From positions 14,402,018 to 14,466,017 of the forward strand of contig JAKJHU010000030.1 in assembly GCA_022316685.1 (NCBI GenBank): a stretch of 64,000 bases of DNA. Reading direction: 5' to 3'. The position numbers and the translations under genes are program-made. The DNA comes from Progne subis subis (lineage: Eukaryota > Chordata > Aves > Passeriformes > Hirundinidae). A model generated the notes under the pieces. It searched no databases and was not told the DNA's origin. It saw nothing but the letters and a program-made list of their open reading frames with translations. Positions 49,619-60,950 of the stretch are shown here, one piece after another. Positions within the stretch are counted from its first letter, which is position 1. Each line of letters begins with the position of its first letter.

Positions 49619-50159
49619 TGTGAGGGTTTTGGCTTCTGTTCTTCTTTGCCAAGGTCAGGATGAATAAGACACAGGAAATGTAGAATTGAGTTTGGACTTG
49701 GTTGTTTATCATATCTTAGCTATGTACAGACTCACGTACCGTGAGCTCCAACTAGCATGCTAGAAAAACGAGGTAAAATAGAGAGCTTCCAAGTCTTTCC
49801 AAGGTCTTTTAAGCTATAATTACCCAATATTAAGGTGACACCTATATTATTTATGTTTTTGGACTAATAATGATCACCCAAGGCCTGCAATGCAGACCTT
49901 TTTTCATCCAATTACAGAAAGCCACCTAAATCCATGAAGAAGATGGAAGAAGGTGAAGAAAAGGACTCAGACAACACCCAAAGCCCTCCATCTTGACTCA
50001 CACACATTACTATATACTAAAATCCTAAACCTAAGTTTTACACCCTGTGAGATCACACAATACTATCCTAACTACACACCCACAACCCCCGTGCTGTCAG
50101 TCAATCTTGGGAGCCTGTCCCAAGGTCTCAGGTCAAATGTGGTGCTTGCTTGAGGGTCA
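49619..50159 (-). mobile_element. Solo LTR, passerine type, minus strand
   Basis: On the plus strand it begins tgtgagggttttggcttctg and runs to about gcttgagggtca. Read on the minus strand it shows the kind of U3 to U5 sequence abundant in songbird genomes, including ATAAACAACC near its 3' end (polyadenylation region) and ending AAAACCCTCACA. No internal retroviral sequence flanks it, so it is probably a solo LTR formed by recombination. The left end is firmer than the right; no target duplication was found. Confidence 0.68.
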
Positions 50160-53100
50160 GCACCCCTCAGCTCAGAAAGCCTGAAATTTTCAGCCTGCAG
50201 GGTTCCAACATCACTGCTCCCTCTTGGGACTCACATGCCATCCCTGGCTTGAGAGACGCTAGGGCAGCGGCCACCAAAGAGGTGTCCCAAGCCAGCACGG
50301 CCCTGCGCTGGAGCTGGCAAGTGCCATCCACTTCGTGTGTGAATGCACAGCTCCTTCTGGCACTGCTCTGTGAATGAAAACCCAAGACATGGCCTGCAAG
50401 GGATGTTTTTTTGTACCTGTTAAAAAGCAGGGAAATGCATGGGGATGTCTTGCAGGCCCCCAGAGAAGAAGGAAATGAAACTACTACTAATCTCAACTAG
50501 AAGACACCTGGGTGCTGTATCCTCTGGGGAAAGGTGGGTTAACATCATAGGCCTCTCCTATGTGTGATTTTACACAGTATTTGGGCTTAACTGCAACACG
50601 TGAATCTTTAATTACAAATCTAACACGTTAAAGGGAAATTAGCTTAGTTCAAATTAATTTTTTTTCCAGAACTAGTAAAAAACAACCAAAAAAGCAGTAA
50701 TTTGATTCCACCACACAGCAGGTGGCATTATATCCTTCATTAAATCATACAGATATGACTAATATTAATCTTCATTTGTGCCACTGTGCATCAAAATTGG
50801 TATCCATCATGCCATCCTTAGCATACTAATTATTATTAGATGTATTTCATTAATGTGTTAAGACATAAGTAAAAGCAGTGAATAGGACCTGGACAGGAAT
50901 TAACCCCTCTCCCACCTCCCTTCCAGACGATAGATCCCAGCATTTCTCTGAAAGGTCTGCACCAATATTAAAGCATTAAGGAAAACATATAAAAAATTCT
51001 ACATTTCTTTTTCCTTCTATTACTGACTTCCAAAAACTCTTGCAAATACATTTAGTCTGTTGGGGCAGAGGGTTCCCTTATCTCCATCTCTTTTATATTG
51101 GAAAGAGTCTTTGTGAAACCAGATGGTAATTACAGGTCATAGGCAGCAAAATGCATGTCCATGCCTTTATAAAGGTATACAACTTTATCTCTTACTCTCT
51201 TAGTTTGTCCCACCCCACCTTTTCCAAGCTTCCCCCTAAAATGCCACCCATTTATTGAAAAGCTAAATCCTATCCTGTCTGCTCAGTCCTGGATAAAACA
51301 CAGTTGTTGACAGCATGAGGTTAAATTTCATTTGTGTCTTGTAATGTAAATGCACCCAGAGATTGAAGCAACAGGCACATTGCTTTTATGAATCAAGTTT
51401 TACATACAGTTTCTTTTTTCCTCCAGACACTCTCAAAGTACAGGAAAATCCGTATTTTACAGGGAGCATGTGAGTTAACCATCTCTGTTGAAAAGTGTCA
51501 CCATAAATTTGTCACTGGTCTAGGGTGACATTTAAGGTGACTACTGTGAGAAAATATTTTTCACTGAGATAGCTGCTTTTTTGGGATCTTCAAGATCAGA
51601 AAAAGCCATTTCCCTTTAGTTGCAGTAAATACACATAGCCTAACCTGCAATTTACCATGTTATCCAGGAGCTGGCTTTGCAAACCCAGCTTTACAAAACT
51701 TAGAGAAGCTATTACTAGCATGGCCTTGCAGCAAAACAAAATCCTGGAGCTAACCCAGCACGCAAGGAAAATCTTGCATTGAGGATCTAAGGGCAGGTGT
51801 CTTACTAAGAAAATGATAGCAACTCTTGGCTGAGCCTCAGCAGGATAAAAACTCCAAATTGTTTCTGTAGCACTGTGATACTGCTTTTGTATTTCTGAGA
51901 GTGGTATAGACTCACTTTTCTGTGAAAGCAGGAAAATTCCTACTGCCACTGCTGAGATCTGGGCCTATCTCATAAATATTTACCTCAACCTGCAGCAAGC
52001 CCAGCGAATCCTTCCTCCTGGTGTCAGCGATGGGGGGAACAAAGGGCAGCACAGCCAAGCCAGTGGGTTTAGACTGCGGGGATCTGGCTGTGCCACGAGT
52101 TCCTTCCTTGGAGTTGCCAAAAGTCCCAGGAGCCCCATATGTTGGCATGATTTTTATGAATGCTTGGCCACAGCCAAAGTTGCTGAAGACCTTGTCTCCA
52201 GTTTTCTCAAGCTGTTTTCCTACCAATAAATTGGGAGAACCGTAGGGGCTGATACTATGAGTGTGCTATGAAGGTTAGGAAGTTAATAATACCTTAAGGC
52301 CCTGGTTTACACAGAGTCACAGAAGGATTGTTATTTTTGAGCCTGCACAGCCAAAGACCAGTAAACTGATAACATTCACCTTCAGAAAATAGATTTTTAT
52401 CTCCTCAGATTAAACCTGACCAGGATAAAACTTGCTTCTGTCCTCCTGCTGTTGAAATATGTTGCCATAAGTGTTTAGTGTAACATCTGACCTCTTTCTC
52501 TTGAATCTTCCTAGATTACGGTCAAGTCATTTGCACTTCAATAGTTCAGGGGCTGTACCACAATTTCTGGGGCTGGAAAGTAGCTCAGCTGTAAAAATTT
52601 GCTGGAGGCTGTAAAGTGGCATAAAGAGGCTAAAGCAGAGAGTATTTTTAAAGACAGTTTCAGAGGGAGAAAACTATTATACTTGGGTCCTTCCCTCTCT
52701 GCTCCCCTTTTGGTCGAGAGCCTAAAAATTATGAAAATCTTCCAGGCTGTCTTTCCAAAACAGCTTAAAGACAAAACTGCCATTTGCCATTTGCAAATGC
52801 CAAAAACAGGTTGCCAAAAAGCAACCATTTGCCAGCTCTCTGACTCAACAGGTGAAGCAGAGTGATCAGTGCAAAGTTAAATGTCCTGATCAATAATGCA
52901 CTGGGGCTATATTGATTGCATGTGTTCAGAAAGGGACAGGGGAGGAATAGATACATGAGGACTGTAAGCCTTATATACCAGCTCTGCCATGAGGGACTGG
53001 GGAACCTAAAGCAACCGAGGGCTGTGTGCTCTTCCATCACCACACAGACCTTGGCACGGCAGACCCACTGTGGTCCCCTAGATAATACCATCATATAGAA

Positions 53101-56100
53101 CTGCCCTCAAAGTCATAACACCTGGAAGTCCAATACTGTGAAATACTTCTCTGCAGAGTGTGCCACTTGGAACTACCTCATTTTCCCCAGACACCCTCCC
53201 CCCTTCCCGAAACACCTCCCAGCTAATACATATAATTTAATAGCCATGTATTGTTTAAATCCTCATAAACAGCAGAAATAAAATAGAGAAACTAGGCTGC
53301 CTGCGAACTTTCCAGGTCTCCAGAGAGGTGGCAAATTTTATCACTAGTCCCTCTAGAATTACCAAATATTCCCATCAATTCTGTTTGTACCATCAGTCTA
53401 AAGATGCTGTATTCTACTCTAAGGGACAGACAAAGACACATTCTGAAACACATTCTACAGTAGAGATAAATATACAAGCTGTCTCGGTGAATTAGTTACG
53501 TGTGCAAATAGCTTCCTGAAGAGCAGGCTCAGTTTGACGGTTAAAATCTGATCCAAAATTGGCAGGAGTCACATAATAAATTTAAAAAAAATAAAACTTC
53601 CCCTACTTTGAACCAGGGGCTCTGAACCAGAGTCTTTGGTTAATTGGAAATGGATAACATTGAATATGACACCTGCTGGGCAGTCTTTGGTCACTAATCC
53701 AGTCCTGTTGTCCACAAAGGCTGGCGGCTGGTTGTCACCCTTCACGCAGGGCTCAGCAGGGAGGTGAGAGATGAATGCCTCAGAAAGTCAAACCACTCAC
53801 CCAGACCTGTTATCTTCTGGATGAGGTGGGGCAAAGCCACAGGGGAGCACAGGTGAAGTATGCATTGCCACTGGCCATGTAGCACCTGCCTCCAAATAGG
53901 AAAAAGAGAGTTTGGTCTGAAGCACTATGGATAAACAGGGAGGGAAAAAAAAAAAAAAAAAGAAAAAAAAAAAAAAAAAGTCTTAAAAATTCAAAGAATT
54001 TCTACTGAAATAGTGCCATAAACTAGTGGGAAAGACTTCTGAAAGAAAGTAACTTTCTCTATGGAAACAAATAGATGATTTCTCAAGTGGATGCCCCTGC
54101 CAAGCCCTAGCACTAGTCCTGTAAAAAGCTCCAGAAAGGGATTTAGCCTGGCTTTTAGGCCAGGACGAATCCCACCAGATTGTAGCCGAGATAGGGACTT
54201 TTGTTAACGCTGAAGTTGGTTTTTATTCCTTCTGCCAAAGCAACCTGGCCTGCCTGGTCCCACAGTGAGGTCATAACTCAGGGCTGATCACATCACAGCA
54301 CGTTGCCATGGCAATGCTTGAACTGTCACAAAGGATGTGCGCTGTGATTTCACAGCAGATGGGCTGTGAGGGAGGAAGCCCTCATTTAAATTTTAAAAAT
54401 TGCTTTAGTAATTAGCAAGAGCAATAGAAAAAAATAAAAAAATATTGAAAAGAGAAGAAAAATCCCCAAACTGTCACTCAGCAAAGGTTATAGCATTCAA
54501 GTGGGATCTGCAAGCTATCCACAAGAAAGGCCAAGCTGCTGCTCCAAGTTCACCAAGCTTGTCAGGTCACTGATAGGTCCAAAAAAGTCTGGAGCCTGCT
54601 TGGCTACAGGAGGCCCAGGGCAGTGGTGGGTGAGCAAAGCCCCCTGGCCCATCAGTGCATTTCAAAGCCAGCCGCCCTTCACAGGGACCTGCTAGGAATG
54701 GCAGAGGGCACAGAGAGGCTGCCAAAGGCTTTATTAAAACACTAACTGCCTGGCGCAAGGGGAGGTACAGTGGCCTGACTTCAGAAGTTTTTAGCAAGGA
54801 TTGGCTCAGTTATTTCTCAAGTCCTTCCTAATGAAGCACGAAGAGCACACAGTCACACAGACAACTCTGCATCCCTTCAGGGACAAAGTGGAGTTTTACT
54901 CCTCAAAGGTAAGAGTGAAACACCTTGGCTCCCTAATTTCCCAGTCCAGCAGCACTGACCCACAGCAGCCTACACTGCCTTGTCCTGCATCCTCAGCAGC
55001 TCTCGCAGAATGATAACCCGTTCCCACCTCTTGCCCTGGCACTTGGGGAACTGAGATCAACAGTGAACACTGGAGGCAGAGCAGATTGTGTCAAGCTCTC
55101 CAGATAGCCATGGTGCAGCCCTGCTCCCTTCTCGGGAGAGGTCACCCTGGCAGAGGTGACCTTGAGGATGCAAATTCTCGGGTCCCCATCCCCATGGCCG
55201 CCACAGCTCACTGCAGAGACATCGATGTCCCCTGGCTCACCACAGAAGCTCTCTTCCACATGACAGCAGCTCAGCAACCTCAAGGCAGAATTAAATCTCT
55301 CTCCCGTCTGCCTGCAGCAGGCAAAGCACGTGGTGTTTCAGAGACCTTGGGCTGAGTCCTCATATTTAATGGGGAGAGCAGACTTCAATGCAGCTTGTTC
55401 CTTGTTCATTCAGTGACTAACTGTTGATCTCTCTAAGAATAAGCCAGATGGTTCCCGTGATAAGTGATCAGCTCTCCTGGAGTTTTTGAAACAGAAAAAG
55501 ACAGATGCCTGCGTGCCTCTTGCCAGGACCCATCTTAAGCTCAGGCGATGAGTGCAAATGCTTAGGGAGGTTGTGTTTGGGGGATTCTCTCCATCCAGGC
55601 TTAGCAACTAATCTTCCCCATCAGCCCTTCTTCCAGGAGGGGAGGCATCTTGCCTTCTGACAGCTGCCCCCAGCTTAAGGGCACTACAAACCATAAGATC
55701 AGCTCTTATAATTGGATCAGACTTTGATATTGTTTTCCTTTTCTGTGCACTCATATTAACATCTCATTTTGCAGACAGCACATCTGATCAGTGCTTACTA
55801 CTTCAGCTTGTATTTGCACACGCTGGTGATTGAGAACACTGACAGGAGTGAAAAAGCATTTTAGCAAAGGAGAAAGCTTGCTTTGGGAAGCTGTTTTGCT
55901 GGGGTGGGGGAAAAAAAAAAAACACCAGGCTAAAGAGCTTTGTTTCTCAGCCACTGATGTGCACACCACCAGTCAAGCACGCTTCCTGCTCTTAGCACAG
56001 AGATCAAGGTCTCCACAAGAGAGGGGAAAAAGGTAGCAGTGTTTGTCCGCTGACTTATTTTTAAATTGTTTTTACCTTAATTTCTCCTTTTGATTGGATA

Positions 56101-56880
56101 AGAAGCCTGATTCCACTGCTGAGCTGGCATTAAAAACAGAGAGCCAACAAACTGCTATGCCCATGCAGGGTTAGAAGAATGAGGTGGAAAAGGAGATGGG
56201 AGCAAGGTGTAAAATCAGCAACAGAACCTGAGTTTGGTTCTTCCCAAAACCAGCTCCAAGGCAGTAACTTGGCCCACCAGCCAAGGGCTGGTTCACCTGC
56301 CCTGGGAGAAGCAAACACATCCATTCTAAAGCTCACAGCCTACCCATTCGCTGCTACATCTTGCAGGCAAAACTCCACTTGATCTCACAGTGGAGAGAGA
56401 TCAAGAGAGATTTAGGCCAGCATAAAAATGAGAAACGTGTAGCCATACACTCAACAGAAAACACTTCTTTTATTTGCATGCCTCTGTTGTGGCTCTTAGA
56501 AGATGTACATACCCTTTTAGGATATTTATGCAATATCTTCAGAGCAAAAGTCAGAGCTGCACTTCCAAGACAGGGAATTAGATCTGTAATGCTGACTCAG
56601 CCTGCAATTTCACAGGATTAAACAGTCAGAAAGAAACCATTAGGCTGAAAAAGACTGAAATGTATGTGACAATACATGTCAGACACTCATATCCACACCA
56701 TAAGAAAACTACGTATCAGCACACAGCTCATTACGTCTGACCAAGGCATTATTTCACAGACGAGACTGCAACTTGATTGGAGGGCTTTATGGAGCAGATG
56801 TCACGTTAAACCCAGAGACAGTGCACAGAAGGAACACAGAGGGCACTACATTTAAAGCACGCAAGTACTCTGCCCTCACT
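50160..56880. other. Intergenic DNA, no gene recognised
   Basis: Non-coding. At 50.54-50.90 kb there is an AT-rich part with TAAT-core motifs and a CTCF-like core (cagcaggtggc near 50717). The rest has no frame over 120 codons and no recognised repeat other than A-runs. Confidence 0.5.
53945..53979. repeat. Poly(A) tract interrupted by one G
   Basis: Seventeen A, one G, seventeen A. No retroposon body is recognisable beside it. Confidence 0.9.
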
Positions 56881-57840
56881 TCCCTGGGAAAGTGCATGCA
56901 TGCTCACTGTGCTTTGTAATTAGTGTGGCTTTCATTGTGTTATTAATTATAAAGAGAGACCTTATGCAAAAGAAATTTAAAATTGCAATTTTCCTTTTGC
57001 ATATTCTGCAAAAGCAATTTCCATTTTGCTATGTTACTCTGCATCATGTTAATGTTAGGTTTTTATAAATGAATACTGAGACTTAGTAAGAGTATTTGAA
57101 TTGCATTCACCACTGATACTTTTTTATTGCATGATTTCCCAAGGAATCAAGGCTTTTGTAATTGCAAACTCTAATCTTAAATACCATTCCCCATCCCTCA
57201 GTAAACTTTTGATTGTTTCAGTTGACTTCAATTAAATTTGACAGAATCAGAACTAACTGACCCACTACAAGTTTCCTAAAAGACAGCATCCGGGTAGAGA
57301 TGCCACACAGCCTGTTTGTCCCACTGCTCAAGATTCAGAGGAGGAATTTGATGACCAACTCAAAAAACATTCACAAAACCAGTCTCTGTGCACTATACGT
57401 TTTACCTCCGTGCAGGAAAATGCCAAGTCAGATACAAGCAGGTATTCTTAGAGTTAGATGACACAGGATGAGCAGCTTCTCTAGTAGTAACATTGAATAC
57501 ACAGCTGCTCAAAAAGTTGTCCTTAGTTTATTCATTTAGGATAGTAATAACAATTGCTCAAATTTTAAACTCATATCCCTCTTCATCTTAAATGCAGCGA
57601 TTTATGCCTCATTTTTAATGACGTTCCAGTTCCTAATTGTGATGTTGGGGAAGGCGGCTAAGCCTCACTGAGGGTCTTACTTGGTGTAGGCTCTGCACCT
57701 CTTTGGCCCCAGGTTATAATTGCCTTTGTTATAACCCGGGCTTAAGGTCTGAAATCCCGCACCTGGCTCACACTGACAGCCCTTTTTTGCACTTGAAAGG
57801 CAGCATTAGCTGCCATATCACCTAATCAGTCAAAGATCCT
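56881..57840. other. Possible conserved regulatory DNA
   Basis: AT-rich stretch with TAATTA cores (tgtaattagt, attaattat) and three TGCAAAAG-type motifs, two as a perfect 9-bp inverted repeat (56964-56972 and 56994-57002). A second inverted repeat, GGTTATAA/TTATAACC, lies at 57712-57736. The composition resembles conserved enhancers near developmental genes, but conservation cannot be seen from one sequence. Confidence 0.35.
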
Positions 57841-59149
57841 TCTGCATTTGGAAATGCAAAAAAAGCTAAACAGGCCTTAAAGTATGTGTCAATTAAGACA
57901 ACAGCAAGCAGATGATTTTTCACCTCCTTTTCCATTGATCTGCCTTTTCAAAAACATTTTATACTCAAAAGTACAGTAGTCTTATTAAAACACTTAGGCT
58001 TTTCTCCTTTTCTACATCGTAGGAAAGACATTTAAGACTTTAGGACAGTAAAAAAAAGTGTATCCTGAGGAAAAATCTTTGCATCCTAAAATGACCTTTT
58101 TTTTTTTTTTTTTTTTGTAACCGAGTATTCAAAAATCAGAAACATTTTCAGGGCTGGAGAGCTACTGAAGAGTTAAACAAAATATAATCAGTAATATTTA
58201 AAAGAAATTTCCATTAAAATATCAAAACCACTAACAGCTTTTGGGACAAACAGCAGAGTTTGATGAGTATCAGCAAGCTTCAAGGGGCATCTTCCGTGCC
58301 CCCAACAAGTGCAGAGAGGATGCCCAAGCTTGTCCCTGCCTAACAGCTTCCATCTGGAAAGCAAAGTTAGCAGGAATCTCGGGGCTGGTGGGAGCAAGGA
58401 AGGAATCCATCCTGTTATCAGATACTTACAGAGAGACTATACTCAGTCAGGCAGTCAAAAACACGCCTACTCAGATAAGGGTATCCCTGCAAAGAAATCT
58501 CCTGACACTGCTTTGACATATTTACGTTCTTCTGCGATTATTCTGTTGCAGTCACTTAGAGCTCCTCGTCTGACACTCAAACACGAGCCAGTCCTCAGCC
58601 CCACAGGGGGAAGGGAAACAAAACCATGCCCAGAGAAGTTACTCAGATGGGTTAAAGGCTGCAGCCTGGCCGCCCCGCTGGTGACATGGGGCAGGGTGAG
58701 AGCCGAAGTAAGCCGAGATTTAAAGCCTGTAGAGCACTAAGTATACAATTAAAAGATTAATCTAATGCGATCTAATCAAAGATACCAGATCTAGATAGCA
58801 CACCCGTGAAGATAAAGTGAGATTATGCCACTCGTAAGTATTATTAGCCTGGACTTGTTGGAAGATCTGCTATCTAGTAGCAAGATACAATCGGTAAATT
58901 AATTATTTTAATTCAATGAAGTAAACAGAAAACAGCCTGGGTCCTATCTGTCTACATCTCTTTGGAAGAAAGGCAGAGTTCAATGGTAGTTTTAAATTGG
59001 AGAAAGAATTCCTGCGTTGCAGCAGAGGAGCACAGACTGCTGTAGCATCTCTTGGAAATACACACCACCTTCTTCAAAGCAACAAAAAAAACACCGCCTT
59101 GAAGCCCACCCAAAAGACTGTGGCTTGGAAAACCTCTATCACAAGCCGA
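57841..59149. other. Non-coding DNA upstream of the CpG island
   Basis: Contains a run of 20 T at 58097-58116. A 143-codon plus-strand frame (58309-58740) has no recognisable domain and overlaps other frames. Confidence 0.55.
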
Positions 59150-59771
59150 AGATGAAGAAATGCCTCCCACCTCCCCAGGTAATCTGCCCCGCTTCCGAGG
59201 GGCAGTCTCACGACACGGCTTCATCCAGACCCTCAGGATGCCGTCGCCGTGCCTACAGCGGGGGTCAGCCCCCGCCGTCTCTACAGCAGGGATGCGATGC
59301 AGAGATGCAGGTCCCGTCCCCACGTCCCAGAACGAGGGTCCAGCCGCTGCCATGCCCTCACGGGGAGGTCCAGCCCACGTGATACGAGTCCGAGGGTCCT
59401 CACTCCCAGCCCCTCTACCAAGGGTCCATATCCCGCTCGGCGTCGCCACCGCTCGCACCGCCCGGGGCGGGGCGGGGGGTCCCCCGGTGCGAGCCCCGGC
59501 TCCACCGGGACGATCGGGAGTTCCGCCCGTGGAGCGGGACAGGGAGCGCGGCGGGGACCGGCGATGCCACCGGCACGGGCCGGCGGTGTGCCCACAGGGG
59601 CAGCGGAGCGCCCGGCGGAGCCCACGCTCGGGGCAGGGGCCGGGGGTGCAGGGAGAATTGCTGGGGCTGAGCCGCGGGAGGCGCGGCCGGGCCGGGCGGG
59701 GGGGCGCGGCCCCGCGCGCAACTTTCCGCCGCGCCGAGGGACCCCGGCGGCCGCGCCGGCGGTGGTATCGT

Positions 59772-59806
59772 ATGCAAATACGCAGGCTGACGTCAGAGAT
59801 CATGTG
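59772..59806 (+). promoter_or_regulatory. Promoter core: octamer, CRE and E-box
   Basis: ATGCAAAT (59772-59779, POU-factor octamer), TGACGTCA (59788-59795, a full palindromic cAMP response element) and CATGTG (59801-59806) lie within 35 bp at the centre of the island. A full CRE near a start site suggests CREB/ATF control. Confidence 0.7.
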
Positions 59807-59837
59807 GGGTTTGGCGTAGATCCCCGCCGATCGAGGG

Positions 59838-59912
59838 CTCTTTTTTTTTTTCTCTCCCCCCCCCCCCCGCCCCCCCCTTTTTTTTTTTCCCTCACCCTTT
59901 TTTTTTTTTCCG
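59838..59912 (+). repeat. Polypyrimidine tract in the island
   Basis: T-runs and C-runs broken by one G (59869) and one A (59894). Such tracts can form triplex structures and often behave poorly in sequencing, so lengths may be imprecise. Confidence 0.88.
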
Positions 59913-60095
59913 CGGCGGGGCCGGGCCGGTGCGTGCGCGCGTGGCGGGGCGCGCGTGTTCCCCGCGGGCCGGCGCGGCGGGGGCGGGGGGCGCGGGGTCC
60001 CGCGGCCGCGGGCGGCGCACGGAGCGGAGCGGCGCGGAGCGGAGCCCCCGGTGCCGCTCCGCCCGGGACAGTCGGTGCCGCCGCCCTGGGCGCAG
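59913..60095 (+). other. Candidate non-coding first exon
   Basis: The sequence CAG/GTAGGAAA at 60093-60101 is a strong splice donor about 300 bp downstream of the CRE. I infer a start site somewhere between the CRE and about 59950 and an untranslated exon 1 ending at 60095. No start codon with a convincing coding frame precedes it. The 5' end given here is a guess. Confidence 0.4.
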
Positions 60096-60950
60096 GTAGG
60101 AAACTTCCCAGGCGGGGCCCCCTCCCCCTGTGCGCGGCGCTCCCCAGCCGCCCCCTCCCTGCGCACGGACGCTCGCCGGCGCTCCCGCCCCGACCGCTCG
60201 CACCCAACTTTTCCTCCTGCAAGAAACTGTCCGGTTCCCTGGACTTCGGCGGGGGCCGGGAGGTGGGGGGCAGGGCGGGGGAGACCGCCGGCGCTGGGAG
60301 CCGGGAGCGTTGTTCGGGGTGGGCTCTTCATTATTTTGGCTACATGTTTCATTTTTGGCCATGCAGCCTCTCTCCCCTCGCCCTTTTCCCGCTCCCCGCC
60401 GCCTCCCGATCGCAAGTTTAGGTGAAGGGGGAAAAGCAGGAGTGGGGGGGGAAACATGTCTACGTTTGTCTATGTCGACATCAGCAACACAAAATATGGC
60501 GTCCGCTTTCGACAGGGCGTTACGTAGAGGCGAGCGGGGGATTTTGTCAGCGCGGTCCCTGACGAGGAGCCGCGGGCTCCCGGGCCGGGGGGGCAGAGCC
60601 GCCCCGGGGCGCGGGAGGGGCCCGGCGCCGCCGCCGCGCGTGGCTCCGCGCCCGCGGCCGCACTTGGCAGCGGTTTCTTCGCGTTTAATTTCTGATATTT
60701 TTTTTCTTCCTCTTGCCTTCCCCCCCCCCTTTGGCAGCCCCGCTCCCACTCGTGACGCCGTGGTCGTGGCGCGGGGCTCGCTGCCGGTAATGCGGGGAGC
60801 GGCGAGGCGGAGCGGCGGCACCGAGCCGGGACCGCGGCGGGGCAGAGCCGGGCGCCCCGCTCCATCCCTCCCTCCTCCAACCTCGGTGAAAGGCTCTGCC
60901 TTCCCGTGGCATTTTATTTCCCCCGGAATGGGGAGATTTGGGAAAAGTCG

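Larger units (their letters stand above)
59150..60950. promoter_or_regulatory. CpG island promoter of an unidentified gene
   Basis: GC-rich and dense in CpG, in sharp contrast to the rest of the window. Inside lie an octamer-CRE-E-box cluster, long pyrimidine tracts, a G-quadruplex-type run (about 60251-60281) and a strong splice donor on the plus strand. The open frames of up to 501 codons here are composition artefacts, rich in R, P, G and A with no domain. I cannot name the gene; its coding exons probably lie to the right of the window. A minus-strand or bidirectional transcript cannot be excluded. Confidence 0.85.
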
